The notes: a model not told the origin generated them from the letters alone. A DNA stretch of 64,000 nt from UBA1723 sp045629285 (GCA_045629285.1 JAZQQY010000005.1:19428-83427); one strand, 5' to 3'. Positions 18,205 to 28,029 are shown, numbered from the stretch's first letter. A program made the numbers and translations.

Positions 18205-19209
18205 TTAATCTTCAGACTCAAGATAATCCTTGATTGACTCACGCTTGTGAAGGAATCCTAGAATTATAAATGCGACAGCAAATACAATAGCCCCGTAGAT
18301 CAAAGACAAAACCAAAACCTGAGGAGTAGACTTTGTGATTGCAAAATCACGGTTGAAGTATACACTTGCGACCTTCTTCTGCAACTCGATCTCACAATCG
18401 AAACTCTTGTTTCTCAACTTTAGGATATCATCGTGGAACAACTGACGGTTACTCTCCGACACAATCATCGGACCATCGATCTGCATTGTCTTTCTTCTAT
18501 TTACCTCAGAGAAATATTCCTGACGACGCAATGAATCAAGCACTCCTGCCTCAGCATTGTACTGAACAATCATCTTTCTTAACATCTCCTGTCTTGAATC
18601 GTAATTTCTCTTTACCTCCTCATTTGATGAAAGGTAGTGGATCAAACCATATTTGATTGAATCAATTACGGCCAAATCAGAAGTAACGATCTCAATCTGC
18701 AATCGGTCGTAGATTCTGACAACAGATGTATCCTTCAAATATCTTTCCTTCTTATCTATCTCTGTTGGAGCACCTGAATGACGATCGTCAATCCAGAAGT
18801 AAGCATTTACCTTCTTAAGCTTAGATGCAGATGCAATACCCTGTGCATTTGGGTGACCAGTTGAATCAACCATTCCCATCATCTCAGCTACCTTTTCATA
18901 ATTCTTTTTCTTGCAGAACAAGTCCAACGACTCCAACAAGTCATCGCACACATCAGCACTTGTACTCTTTAGGAAAACCAAAGACTCAAGAGTATACTTA
19001 GTCACGTAGTTTTCTAATATACTTTGACATACACCGGCACCAATGCCGATAAGAAAAGCAATAGTCAATGCTATTTTCTTTTTCCAAGCAAATCGTAATG
19101 CATGTCTTAACTTACACTTAAACCAATCTTTCGCTTTTTTGCATCTTTCATAAACGGCCTGCATCAGCCATACCAAATCTAACTCTTCACTGTTGTTTCG
19201 CTGCTCCAT
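18205..19209 (-). CDS. Wzz-like (chain-length-determinant family) inner-membrane protein
   Basis: A 334-residue protein with a cytoplasmic ~45-residue N-terminus, TM1 at ~47-65 ('KIALTIAFLIGIGAGVCQSIL'), a large periplasmic region with helix-rich 225-290, and TM2 at ~297-320. This two-TM layout with an extended periplasmic coiled region is that of Wzz/polysaccharide co-polymerases. There is no kinase domain. The Wzz call rests on topology and a weak motif likeness, not on a decisive motif. It is embedded between the EnvC-like gene and aroB. Confidence 0.6.
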   Translation of the reverse strand: MEQRNNSEELDLVWLMQAVYERCKKAKDWFKCKLRHALRFAWKKKIALTIAFLIGIGAGVCQSILENYVTKYTLESLVFLKSTSADVCDDLLESLDLFCKKKNYEKVAEMMGMVDSTGHPNAQGIASASKLKKVNAYFWIDDRHSGAPTEIDKKERYLKDTSVVRIYDRLQIEIVTSDLAVIDSIKYGLIHYLSSNEEVKRNYDSRQEMLRKMIVQYNAEAGVLDSLRRQEYFSEVNRRKTMQIDGPMIVSESNRQLFHDDILKLRNKSFDCEIELQKKVASVYFNRDFAITKSTPQVLVLSLIYGAIVFAVAFIILGFLHKRESIKDYLESED

Positions 19210-19231
19210 ATTTGTTTTCGTTATCTTAATA

Positions 19232-20542
19232 TTATTGTTTCTTTTTCCATCCTTTTATCCATTCTTCTGGATTCTGCAACTCCTTCTCTTTCCAAATCTG
19301 GAAGAAAAGAGTTGTCTTGTTGTCGTCGTTCTCGTCCTCGTAGACGCTACCTATTCTATCCCCGGCCATTACTTTCTGTCCTTTCTTGACAAAGATCTTA
19401 GTCAGGTTGGAATAAACCGATAGGTAGTTTCCATGACGAACGATAACCGCAGTATTACTGCCTGGCACAGAGAAAAGCTGTGTAACCTCGCCTTCGTAAA
19501 CGGCTTTGGCAACGGCTCCGGCATCGGATGTGCAATAGACTCCTTTATTATTAGTCTTCACATGTCGCAACACGGGATGAAACTGAATTCCGAATCTTCC
19601 GGTAATGTGTGAACCTGGAAGTGGAGATGGCAGTGTCCCTTTTGACGCTTCGAACGCCGTATTCTCAGTTTTTACCTGACTTTTCGCCTTTTCATCGTTT
19701 TTCTTGGCCAAACGTTTAGCTGCTTCTTCCGCCTCTTTCTCAATCAACTCCTTAATTCGCTGATCAAGTTTTTCTGCCGCTGCCTGTTGCTTTGCAAGTT
19801 CGGCAGCAAACTCTTTCTCCTTATTTTTCAAAGATTCAAGCAAACGGTTCTGCTCATCTTTCTCCTCGATCAACTTCTGGTTTTCTGCCTCACGTTCCTG
19901 GACAAGAAGTGTGGATTGAGATTTCTGTTCAGTCAGTTCCGAACGCTTGGCTACAAGTTCATCCCTATTCTTGACAATCTCGTCGGCATGAGATTTACGT
20001 AGACTCGCAAAATTCTGTATGTAACGGAATCTTCTGTACGCCTGTCCGAACGATTCTGCAGAAAGTACAAACATCAGTTTGCTATACGCTGAATTCTTAA
20101 CATAAGCATGATAAATCAGATCAACGTATTTCTCTTTGTTGCTAGAATACTCAAGTTCCAATCTTAGGATATCCTTCTCAAGCTCTACGATGTTATCCTG
20201 AAGCGACTGAATCTCCTCATTCTTATTCTGAATCAACTTGCTTCTCTCCTCAATTCCTTGATCGAGGCGTGAAACCTCACGCATTGCCTTCTTTGTGGAA
20301 AGTTGGGTATTCTTCAAGCTATCCTGAGTTCGCTTAAGATTCTTCTGAACCTTCTCCTGCTCATTCTTCAAAGAGTTGATGCTCTTCGATGTCTTTGAAG
20401 TAGTCTTAGACGAGGATGTTTTCAACTTAGTCGTCTGAGCCTGTTTCTTTTGGCTCCACACTGGAGTAGACGAAGTAATGCCAACACCGACAATCAGTGC
20501 CAACATAAGTTTTACCACCGTCTTTCTACCTCCGTGAAACAT
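19232..20542 (-). CDS. EnvC-like murein hydrolase activator with degenerate LytM domain
   Basis: A 436-residue periplasmic protein with signal peptide (~13-30, 'LMLALIVGVGITSSTPVWSQ'). A long coiled coil at ~55-290 (heptad-rich K/E/Q segments) leads to a C-terminal M23/LytM domain (~305-430). Where active M23 enzymes have H-x3-D, this protein has 'NNKGVYCTSDAG' (H to N, D to Y), and the last ligand motif reads 'LFFQIWK' rather than LHFE-type. It is therefore probably not a peptidase. Like EnvC or NlpD, it would activate a cell-division amidase. It sits in a dut/TPR/DUF4292 context that I recall as conserved in Bacteroidales. Confidence 0.87.
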   Translation of the reverse strand: MFHGGRKTVVKLMLALIVGVGITSSTPVWSQKKQAQTTKLKTSSSKTTSKTSKSINSLKNEQEKVQKNLKRTQDSLKNTQLSTKKAMREVSRLDQGIEERSKLIQNKNEEIQSLQDNIVELEKDILRLELEYSSNKEKYVDLIYHAYVKNSAYSKLMFVLSAESFGQAYRRFRYIQNFASLRKSHADEIVKNRDELVAKRSELTEQKSQSTLLVQEREAENQKLIEEKDEQNRLLESLKNKEKEFAAELAKQQAAAEKLDQRIKELIEKEAEEAAKRLAKKNDEKAKSQVKTENTAFEASKGTLPSPLPGSHITGRFGIQFHPVLRHVKTNNKGVYCTSDAGAVAKAVYEGEVTQLFSVPGSNTAVIVRHGNYLSVYSNLTKIFVKKGQKVMAGDRIGSVYEDENDDNKTTLFFQIWKEKELQNPEEWIKGWKKKQ

Positions 20543-20573
20543 CTTGTCTCTTAACCTCTTACTTCTTACCTTA

Positions 20574-21350
20574 TTAGTATGTCTTCAAGAAATCCTCCAT
20601 TGAGATTCTCTGGTAAGATGTAGGGATCTTAACCTCAAAGTTTCTATCCTTATCAAGGGCGATATCCTCGACAGTCATTGTTATGTCACGTCTTACGTTA
20701 CCCTTCTTGATCGACATGAATGTTGTACGAGGATAACGTATACTCTTCACATTGAAATAATCCGAATAGCGCCACTCTGTAAAATAGTCGGAACCTACAC
20801 TGATCGAACCTGATGCCAACTCCTTGCTTGAGTTGTACTCAAACTCCTGAAGCACGTTTCCTTTAGTACGCATCAACTTCACACGACCGTTCATCTCAGT
20901 CGCACCGAAATCTGATGCCTTAGGGAAATAATCCTCCCCATATAGGAATAGACGATTTGTGAATATTGCCTCGAAAGCAGAATAGTTCAAGTCCATACCT
21001 TTTTTATGCATCTCGTCGTAAGATACAGATACAAACTTCTTATCCACACGGTTGATCATTATGATTCCCTGCTTGTTGATAGCGATCCTGAAAAACTCCA
21101 TACCTGGCAAAGGCATGATAGAACATATAATCACACTATCACGAGCAATACGGATAGAACCCGAAGAATTCAATTCTGTTCCGGCAAGAGTCAAAGAGAA
21201 TGACATCTTGTCGATGCTTAAAGTACGGAACACGTCGCTCTTAGTAGAGACGCGAGCTTCCTCTGTTGTAGTGTCCCCTTTTTTTGATTTACACGATGCG
21301 ATAGAAAGACACACCGCTAAAGCCAAAAGTATTCTTACTATTTTCTGCAT
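20574..21350 (-). CDS. DUF4292-like lipoprotein
   Basis: A 258-residue lipoprotein with signal peptide and lipobox SIASC (C20). The mature part has the beta-rich pattern of the DUF4292 family ('FRTLSIDKMSFSLTLAG', 'IICSIMPLPGMEFFRIAINKQGIIMINR'). The fold is of the LolB/LppX kind, suggesting binding of lipid or lipoprotein at the outer membrane. Between the TPR protein (16 bp) and the EnvC-like protein (31 bp). Confidence 0.82.
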   Translation of the reverse strand: MQKIVRILLALAVCLSIASCKSKKGDTTTEEARVSTKSDVFRTLSIDKMSFSLTLAGTELNSSGSIRIARDSVIICSIMPLPGMEFFRIAINKQGIIMINRVDKKFVSVSYDEMHKKGMDLNYSAFEAIFTNRLFLYGEDYFPKASDFGATEMNGRVKLMRTKGNVLQEFEYNSSKELASGSISVGSDYFTEWRYSDYFNVKSIRYPRTTFMSIKKGNVRRDITMTVEDIALDKDRNFEVKIPTSYQRISMEDFLKTY

Positions 21351-21366
21351 ATTAATCGTTGTTATT

Positions 21367-23124
21367 TTATTCTACATAAACTCCCGTAGTTGCCTTCTGC
21401 TTAAGAGCTTCCGACGGTTTGATTCCTTTCTTTGCGCAAGTGGCAAGAGCTTTATTCCACTGTTCGCGAGCCTTTGCCGTATTTCCCGCCTTATACAGGA
21501 TGTCGCCGTGATGTTCCAACAATTCGGCATTATCCTCACCCATCTTTGACAAAGCCTGCTCTATATAAAGAAGTGCCATCTGATAATCGCCTTTCTTGAA
21601 ATATACCCAAGCGTAAGTGTCAAGGAAAACGGCACTGTTAGGATCTACGCTAACCGTCTTTCCGCTCATCCTTTCTGCTTTATCCAAGTCAACACCCTTA
21701 ACCGCAAGCATATAAGCATAGTTGTTAAGCACCGACACAGAGTTAGGATTCAAAGTCAAAGCTTCGTCGTATGCGCTCATTGCCTTTACAGTGTCACCCA
21801 TAGCCATATTGATATCGCCGATCTCACCAAGAATGCCGGATGCCAGATAGATATCTGTAGGTTTTGCAATCTCCGCAGCCTTACGCAAATACGGTTCTCC
21901 GTTCACAGTGTCGCCCTTCAAATAATAAAGTCGACCCAAACGATATGTGAAATCGCTGTTGTTAGGGAAATAACCAGCTGCTTTCTTAAGGTTTTCCTCA
22001 GCCAATGTAAGATTATTGTCGACTGCATACTTTAGAATTAAAGTGTTCCACATATCTTCCTGATATGGATCCGCCTCCAAACTCTTCTCGATTAGGGCGT
22101 ATGCTTCATCAGTACGGCCGTTTGCAGAAAGGTAATCCACAAGCAATGCATAAGTAGACGACTCATGAGGATACATATCTATCAACTTGCGCAGACGTGG
22201 TTCTGTGACCAAATGACGGGAAGTGCTGTCTAGCCAAAGAGTTGCAGGCACAGCCATCTTCTGCTCATATTCTATATCGCGGCTTTCCAAAACAGGATCA
22301 AGATACTTGTCGGCCTTCTTCAAGTCACGTTTTTTTGTGATGTAGAACATGCACATCTCATAACGCATCACACCGCTGTCAGGCATCTTCTTCAAACCTT
22401 TCTTCAATGTCTTCTCCACATTCTTAAGGTCGCCAAGATATGTATACGCATCAGCTTTAGCTTTGATGTACTCAGGCTCAGCTGGATAAGCTGCAATAAG
22501 CTTGTCATACTCAGCAATTGCCTTCTTTGTATCATGGAAACCGGAAATCCAGTTTGCAAACTTATACTTTGTGATATCAAGCGACATTCCAACTTGCTTT
22601 TCCAACTCATCCAAAGTAGCAAGTGCCTCCTTTGACTGACGATTCTCGCCATACAAAGTTGCAAGAGTCATCAAGTAATAATTCTTGTCAGGACGCAACT
22701 TATGAATTTTCTCTGCGTATAGGATTGCTTTCGGTAGATCCTTGATTTCGTATGAAAGGTTCATCGCCATATCGTAATATGACGACTCAGTCGAATCAAG
22801 ACTAATCGCGGTCTCAATCTCCTTCAACGCTTCGGGAAGACGGTTGTAAGTGACATTGACACGAGCTTTTTCAAAGTGAACCTGAGGATTCATGGGATAG
22901 ATATCCTCACACTTGCCCAGACAATAAAGCAAGCTATCGTATTTCTGAATCTGCTTAAAACGTAATGCCTCATAGAAGTAATAGTCGAAAGCAGCATCCG
23001 GACTTTTCTGGCTATACTCAAATGTTGACTCTGTCTGCTTCAAATCCTGAACACCAGGTTTGGCGGCAGACAACGAGAGTGTCGAAAACAAAAGAGTAAA
23101 TATGATAAATAAGTTCTTGTTCAT
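21367..23124 (-). CDS. Secreted tetratricopeptide-repeat protein
   Basis: A 585-residue protein with signal peptide (~1-20) and tandem TPR units over most of its length, for example 'YPAEPEYIKAKADAYTYLGD', 'YPNNSDFTYRLGRLYYLKGD' and 'NPNSVSVLNNYAYMLAVKG'. TPR arrays form scaffolds for protein-protein contacts. Its place between dut and a DUF4292-like lipoprotein suggests a role in envelope assembly. Partner unknown. Confidence 0.85.
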   Translation of the reverse strand: MNKNLFIIFTLLFSTLSLSAAKPGVQDLKQTESTFEYSQKSPDAAFDYYFYEALRFKQIQKYDSLLYCLGKCEDIYPMNPQVHFEKARVNVTYNRLPEALKEIETAISLDSTESSYYDMAMNLSYEIKDLPKAILYAEKIHKLRPDKNYYLMTLATLYGENRQSKEALATLDELEKQVGMSLDITKYKFANWISGFHDTKKAIAEYDKLIAAYPAEPEYIKAKADAYTYLGDLKNVEKTLKKGLKKMPDSGVMRYEMCMFYITKKRDLKKADKYLDPVLESRDIEYEQKMAVPATLWLDSTSRHLVTEPRLRKLIDMYPHESSTYALLVDYLSANGRTDEAYALIEKSLEADPYQEDMWNTLILKYAVDNNLTLAEENLKKAAGYFPNNSDFTYRLGRLYYLKGDTVNGEPYLRKAAEIAKPTDIYLASGILGEIGDINMAMGDTVKAMSAYDEALTLNPNSVSVLNNYAYMLAVKGVDLDKAERMSGKTVSVDPNSAVFLDTYAWVYFKKGDYQMALLYIEQALSKMGEDNAELLEHHGDILYKAGNTAKAREQWNKALATCAKKGIKPSEALKQKATTGVYVE

Positions 23125-23133
23125 TTCTTAATT

Positions 23134-23163
23134 CTTGAAACCTGAAACTTGAAACCTGAAACC
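23134..23163. repeat. Short tandem repeat of CTTGAAA/CCTGAAA units
   Basis: Four 7-bp units alternating CTTGAAA and CCTGAAA fill the 40-bp gap between dut and the TPR gene. The same unit, mostly in the opposite orientation, makes up 51001-51113. Confidence 0.8.
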
Positions 23164-23164
23164 C

Positions 23165-23605
23165 TTAAATTCCAGTGTGACCGAAACCGCCAGCTCCACG
23201 CTCAGTGTCGGAAAGTTCATTCACTTCCTTCCACGAAACTGTCTCGTATCTTGCAACTACCATCTGACAAATTCTGTCGCCATCGTTGACTGTGAAATCA
23301 ACATCAGAATGGTTGATCAGAATCACACCTACCTCACCGCGATAGTCGGAATCAATTGTGCCAGGGGAATTCAACACCGTAATGCCGTGCTTCAAAGCCA
23401 AACCGCTTCTTGGACGAACCTGAGCCTCGAAGCCAACAGGAAGTGCAATCGAAATGCCCGTAGGAATCAACCTACGTTCACCTGCCTTAATCACAACAGG
23501 CTCTGAAATCGAAGCACACAAATCAAAGCCTGCCGACCCTGATGTAGCATATTTAGGTAATTCTCTGTTGGAATTGCCAACTCTCTTAATCTCTACTTCT
23601 ACCAT
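23165..23605 (-). CDS. dut: dUTP diphosphatase
   Basis: Hydrolyses dUTP to dUMP, keeping uracil out of DNA and feeding dTMP synthesis. The 146-residue trimeric-type enzyme carries all five motifs: 'GSAGFDLCAS' (I), 'PRSGLALKHG' (II), 'GTIDSDYRGEVGVI' (III), 'GDRICQMVV' (IV) and the C-terminal 'RGAGGFGHTG' (V). First gene of a seven-gene unit ending at aroA. Confidence 0.96.
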   Translation of the reverse strand: MVEVEIKRVGNSNRELPKYATSGSAGFDLCASISEPVVIKAGERRLIPTGISIALPVGFEAQVRPRSGLALKHGITVLNSPGTIDSDYRGEVGVILINHSDVDFTVNDGDRICQMVVARYETVSWKEVNELSDTERGAGGFGHTGI

Positions 23606-23655
23606 GTTGTTCAGTTAAACGGTGTTTAGAAAGCGAATATAGCAATTTTTTTAGT

Positions 23656-23663
23656 TATTTTTG
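23656..23663 (+). promoter_or_regulatory. -7 box for the 23690 gene
   Basis: TATTTTTG fits TAnnTTTG exactly, 27 bp before the start codon. No good -33 box at 19-21 bp. Confidence 0.35.
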
Positions 23664-23689
23664 TAAAAAATGAATAAAACAAAGAAAAG

Positions 23690-25897
23690 ATGAAATTTAA
23701 ATTTATCACAAGCTTGCTTTGTTGCATGATGATTCTATTCACAGAGTGCAGCAATCCAAAGGTATCCAATCTCTTCGCCAAAATGGAAGAGTGCCAGGTG
23801 ATGGGTGTGGTAAGGGATGAAAACGGCAATCCGATCGACGATGTAGAGATAACTTCCGGCCGAGAAAAAATGCTGTCTAACGCTCGCGGTGTCTTCACTC
23901 TTAACAGGGCAAAGGTCAAGGAGGAACGTTGTGTATTGACTTTCAAAAAGGATGGTTACTGCGCTGTAACCCGTGCTTGCGCAATGCAGGAGAACTTGAA
24001 AATGGATGTTGTCATGCTTCAGAAAGGGTCTCAGAAAAATGTCTACTCAAAAGCTACCATCACAAGCGACGGAGGTGAAATCAGCGTAGGTAAGATGAAG
24101 GTGAAGGTACCAAGCGGTGTCGTCGACAAACTTGGAAGAGAATATAAGGGAGAAATCACAACTGAAGTGTTCTACCTTGACCCTAACAACAAGAATTTCC
24201 AGGCTGCCATGCCAGGCGGTGATTTGGAAGCGACTCGTGCGGACAACTCTTCGACTTTCTTGAAATCATACGGAATGGTAGAAGTGACTCTTACGGACGA
24301 AAAAGGTGATGCTCTTCAACTTGGTAAGGATAGTCAAGCCGAACTAACATTCCCTGTGCCTGCGGGTATGGAAAAGAATACTCCAGACTCTATTCCACTA
24401 TGGGCTTTCAACGAAGATAAAGGTCTTTGGGAAGAGGAAGGTATAGCTAAATACGATGCTGAAGCAAAGGTTTACAAAGGAATGGTCAAACATTTCTCTT
24501 GGCATAATCTTGACGTGCCGTCAGAACGAGTCACTGTCAGAGGTAAGGTTGAGGACTGCAATGGATATGGCATCGAAGGAATTAAGGTGATCGTTGGTCA
24601 GACATCAGCTTACACCGACGCAAATGGAAAATACAGTGTTTACATTCCTCAGAATACCGATGTCGACATCTACGTAAGAAGTGGCGACTACTACAATTAC
24701 AAGGAGGGTAAACCAGTAGTTGTCAAAGGCACAATGGAAGCAGAGGTGGAAGCTCCGGCTGTGAAATTACCATGTTTGTGTAATCTGACCGGCAAGATCA
24801 AGAATTCATGTGGCGACAGACCTCTAGGTCTTGTTTATCTTGATTATATCGTAAAGGGAGAACAATACACAAGCACACCTATGTGGAGTAATCCTAACGA
24901 CGGAACATTCTGTGTGAAGTTTCCCAAAGAGGCATCATCAATGATGCTTCATATCGAAAGCAAAGAGGGAAATACAATCCCTCGCCCTTACTTCAATATC
25001 AATGGCGACATAGATGCCGGTGAAATAGAGGTTTGCATTGAATCTCAGGAGAAGGAGGAAGTAACTATTAATCACGGCGACAAAACATCCAAGATCAAAA
25101 TCAATGAACAGACTCTCGACGTTGCCAGCGACATCGGCGGATTGATGGGTGCCGTAACACAACTAATCAATTTATTTGGTATAAAGAAAATTGATTATTC
25201 ACCACGATTCATCACCATCTCCAACGCAGACACCGTATTAACTATTCACGTGAGAGAATACCGTGAAGGTCGTAGCACATACGATGCGGAAGTTTCATAC
25301 GTCACTAAGGATACAGAAGCATCAGGAAAAGGTTTCTTTACAGTGGTCGAGCATAAAGACAAGAGCACTTTGCTTACTCTTTCATGTGCATTGTCGGCAG
25401 GAAAGAAAAGTTTGCCAATCTCTATCTCCGGCATGTTCTCGATCCCGGACATGGCAAACGGCATGAAATTCATCGGTGACATCGACCATATTCCTTCAAA
25501 ATGTCCGTCTATGCCAAAACCCATCTTCGCTACATTCCAATACTTGATCGACGGTCATTGGATAACAGGAGGTGTCTACAAGGATGTTGACTACGAAAGC
25601 TATAAAGCTAAAGTGTTGGAAGCGGGAGCAGTATGCTTGGAAGAAGATACCGATAGTAAGGGACGATTATCAGGTGTATTCTATCATGAAGACTTTATGG
25701 TCTCGATAAGTCCGTTAAGAATCTTGGTAATGGATAAACCGTCAGGCAAAGAGAAAAAAGAATATACACTTTCATCTTACGATAAGGAAAGTAAGAAATA
25801 TTCCGACTTGGATCTGAACGATTATGAGATAGGTGCTTTGGAATGGAAAGCCATGTGTCAGACAGCTTCAACACATCCTGTATATTTGAAGAAATGA
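23690..25897 (+). CDS. Secreted protein with carboxypeptidase-regulatory-like Ig-fold domains
   Basis: A 735-residue exported protein. The N-terminus 'MKFKFITSLLCCMMILFTECSN' is a signal peptide, with a possible lipobox at C20 that is poor because E precedes the Cys. Ig-like regulatory domains follow: ~35-110 ('GVVRDENGNPIDDVEITS'), ~280-350 ('GKVEDCNGYGIEGIKVIVGQTSAYTDANGKYSV') and ~360-450. Between them is a ~115-260 segment with 'ATITSDGGEISVGKMKVKVPSGVV', a pattern also met in FAM171/CILP-like extracellular proteins. No enzymatic motif is seen. It stands alone, divergent from dut, and ends at a strong bidirectional terminator. Function unknown. Confidence 0.7.
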   Translation: MKFKFITSLLCCMMILFTECSNPKVSNLFAKMEECQVMGVVRDENGNPIDDVEITSGREKMLSNARGVFTLNRAKVKEERCVLTFKKDGYCAVTRACAMQENLKMDVVMLQKGSQKNVYSKATITSDGGEISVGKMKVKVPSGVVDKLGREYKGEITTEVFYLDPNNKNFQAAMPGGDLEATRADNSSTFLKSYGMVEVTLTDEKGDALQLGKDSQAELTFPVPAGMEKNTPDSIPLWAFNEDKGLWEEEGIAKYDAEAKVYKGMVKHFSWHNLDVPSERVTVRGKVEDCNGYGIEGIKVIVGQTSAYTDANGKYSVYIPQNTDVDIYVRSGDYYNYKEGKPVVVKGTMEAEVEAPAVKLPCLCNLTGKIKNSCGDRPLGLVYLDYIVKGEQYTSTPMWSNPNDGTFCVKFPKEASSMMLHIESKEGNTIPRPYFNINGDIDAGEIEVCIESQEKEEVTINHGDKTSKIKINEQTLDVASDIGGLMGAVTQLINLFGIKKIDYSPRFITISNADTVLTIHVREYREGRSTYDAEVSYVTKDTEASGKGFFTVVEHKDKSTLLTLSCALSAGKKSLPISISGMFSIPDMANGMKFIGDIDHIPSKCPSMPKPIFATFQYLIDGHWITGGVYKDVDYESYKAKVLEAGAVCLEEDTDSKGRLSGVFYHEDFMVSISPLRILVMDKPSGKEKKEYTLSSYDKESKKYSDLDLNDYEIGALEWKAMCQTASTHPVYLKK

Positions 25898-25924
25898 TTG
25901 TTTGAGCGTTGACATCAAATGATA

Positions 25925-25957
25925 AAAATGGACGGTGCTAAATGCATCGTCCATTTT
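25925..25957. terminator. Bidirectional terminator between convergent genes
   Basis: AAAATGGACGGTGC (25925-25938) pairs with GCATCGTCCATTTT (25944-25957), with one G-T wobble. Both strands end in A/T runs. It lies between the genes ending at 25897 (plus) and 25982 (minus). Confidence 0.88.
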
Positions 25958-25981
25958 ATTATCTAAATAAAGAGTATCGAA

Positions 25982-27940
25982 TTAGTCGACAATAACTTTC
26001 AAAGTAACCCTAGCAGACTTCAAAACATAAGCCCCGTTAGCTAGACCCTTCTGAGTCATATTCTTTGAAAGTTCAGCCTGTGTAGACTCGATTTCACCGC
26101 ACTTTCTGCCATTTACATCGTAGATTTCAAACTTCTGAATCTCATTAGCATCTACAAGATCTACAGATGTCGGATCGTACTCAACGAACACAAACTTATC
26201 AATGTTGATCCAATCGCCTACGATGCTCAAACGCAATGTATGTTCACCCTGAGGCAACTTGTTTTCAGTACGGACTGTTGTCTCAAGATAACTGTTCCAC
26301 TCATTGTCGTTAGGAGCTGTCTGCATCATTCCAGTGATCTCCTCACCGTCAAGCAGAAGCTGAACACCCGACTGCTCACCACCTGAAGAAAGAACAGCCG
26401 TAATATCATAGTAAGCCTCCTTCTCAATATTGACTGAATAGTCAAGCCACTCACCCTTCTGAGCGTAACCTACTGCATAGTTAGTAGAGCCCTCCTGAAC
26501 AGTGTAAACATCTACACCTGTCTCGAAACGGAATGCATCTCCACGATTCTCCTTATCCTTATCGTAGTATGCTACACCTGCACTACCATTGTCGAAATGC
26601 TCAGCCTCGATAGTACCAGGAATTGTAAGCGACTTACCTAGGAATGGAGATCTTGGCTCAACCTCACCTGGAGTGATCATGATGCGATAAGCATAAAGAA
26701 TGCTTCTGACATTTACAGGAACTACAATCTTACCGTTATTTACAGTATAGATATCTGTAGAGACAGTCGTAGGACCGGCTACAGCCTTATCCTTATTCTC
26801 CCAAGTGACCTCTTCGATAGTGACCTCAACTTCACCGCCCATCCACTCTGGAAGACCATCGATCGTAACATCGCAAGAACCGGTATTCTTACCACCTAGG
26901 ACAATACTTGCCTCACGCATCTTCTTGTTTACGGCAGCGAAACCATCCAAACCTTCGCTTTTATCGTTTGGCGGAGTCACAGAAGCCATGTAACCTTCCA
27001 TGTCGCCATACCATTTATAGACATACCATCCGCCACCTTTCTCATTACCGGGAGTCAACAGACTACCAAGTCGACCTGGATACTGAGTGAACCACCATGA
27101 GATTGTGGCACTCTCGATCTTATGACGTTCGAACTTTGCAATGAAAGGAACTGAATAGCCAGGACAACCTTCATACTTCTGAGTGTTGGCATCCGAACCG
27201 GCACAATATTCGTTTACACAGATCGGCAAATCAGGCAAATTGTACTTTTTCTCCAACTTACGCACATTCTCGACAGCACCAGCAAGTCCGCCACTACCCC
27301 ACTGATGCCAGCAGATGATGTCGGGCATACAATTGTTCTCAATACAGAATTTCAAGAATCTTTCCATTCTCTCCTCAGTATAGTACGCAATAGCCGGACC
27401 TACAATAGGCATGTCGGGATCTATCTTTCGAAGAAGATCGTATGTAGGTTTCCACACATTAGGCTGCCAATCTCCATTTTCGCTTTTCCAAGTGCCGTAA
27501 GGCTCATTCCAAATGACATAACTATGGAAATTATCAAGACCGGAAGCTTTTTTTCTGTTAACACAATCTTCTACCTGCTTTAGCCACGACTGAAGACCTG
27601 GCCACTGGTAAGGCCAATAAGGAAGGATATCCGGCAAAGTGATCTGAACCTTCGCGTCAGTACCTTTCAATCTTTCCGCTACCTTGATAGCATCACCGTA
27701 AGGGTGCTGGTTTCCTTGTCCTCCTGCACCAGGCTGACAGAACATCTTACACTTCAAAGGACCAATCATACCCTGGATGTCAGCAGGGTACTGCTCTGTT
27801 ACTCCATAAAGAGAACCTGAGGCACAATGAGTAACCGGACGAATACTGTCGGCAAGATTAACCTTTAGATTCAAATCTGCCGCATAAGTAGACGTTATTC
27901 CTAACGCCATAGCAATTGTTAAAACAAGTCTAGCATTCAT
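25982..27940 (-). CDS. Secreted glycoside hydrolase (clan GH-A-like) with CBM6 and T9SS tail
   Basis: A 652-residue exported enzyme. The signal peptide ends at ~A20. The catalytic domain (~25-420) opens with 'RPVTHCASGSLYGV', a pattern common to GH39-like enzymes. The likely acid/base is E146 in 'YVIWNEPYGTW' and the likely nucleophile is E244 in 'PICVNEYC'. A CBM6-type module (~440-575) starts 'IPGTIEAEHFDNG' and contains 'GEWLDYSVNI'. The last ~55 residues ('FEIYDVNGRK...GLANGAYVLKS') look like a type A T9SS sorting signal, so it should be exported and surface-anchored. The exact GH family and substrate cannot be told. Confidence 0.8.
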   Translation of the reverse strand: MNARLVLTIAMALGITSTYAADLNLKVNLADSIRPVTHCASGSLYGVTEQYPADIQGMIGPLKCKMFCQPGAGGQGNQHPYGDAIKVAERLKGTDAKVQITLPDILPYWPYQWPGLQSWLKQVEDCVNRKKASGLDNFHSYVIWNEPYGTWKSENGDWQPNVWKPTYDLLRKIDPDMPIVGPAIAYYTEERMERFLKFCIENNCMPDIICWHQWGSGGLAGAVENVRKLEKKYNLPDLPICVNEYCAGSDANTQKYEGCPGYSVPFIAKFERHKIESATISWWFTQYPGRLGSLLTPGNEKGGGWYVYKWYGDMEGYMASVTPPNDKSEGLDGFAAVNKKMREASIVLGGKNTGSCDVTIDGLPEWMGGEVEVTIEEVTWENKDKAVAGPTTVSTDIYTVNNGKIVVPVNVRSILYAYRIMITPGEVEPRSPFLGKSLTIPGTIEAEHFDNGSAGVAYYDKDKENRGDAFRFETGVDVYTVQEGSTNYAVGYAQKGEWLDYSVNIEKEAYYDITAVLSSGGEQSGVQLLLDGEEITGMMQTAPNDNEWNSYLETTVRTENKLPQGEHTLRLSIVGDWINIDKFVFVEYDPTSVDLVDANEIQKFEIYDVNGRKCGEIESTQAELSKNMTQKGLANGAYVLKSARVTLKVIVD

Positions 27941-27995
27941 AGTATTAGAATTTTATAGTTACGAAATTATATATAAACAGGCAAAATGACAAAGA

Positions 27996-28029
27996 CAAAA
28001 ATATCGAAACAGATGACAGAAATATCAAA
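27996..28029 (-). promoter_or_regulatory. Promoter of the glycoside hydrolase gene
   Basis: Minus strand: TTTG (28026-28029), a 22-bp spacer, then TATTTTTG (27996-28003). Both boxes are exact, but the spacer is a little longer than the usual 19-21. Start of transcription would be near 27989, some 49 nt before the ATG. Confidence 0.5.
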
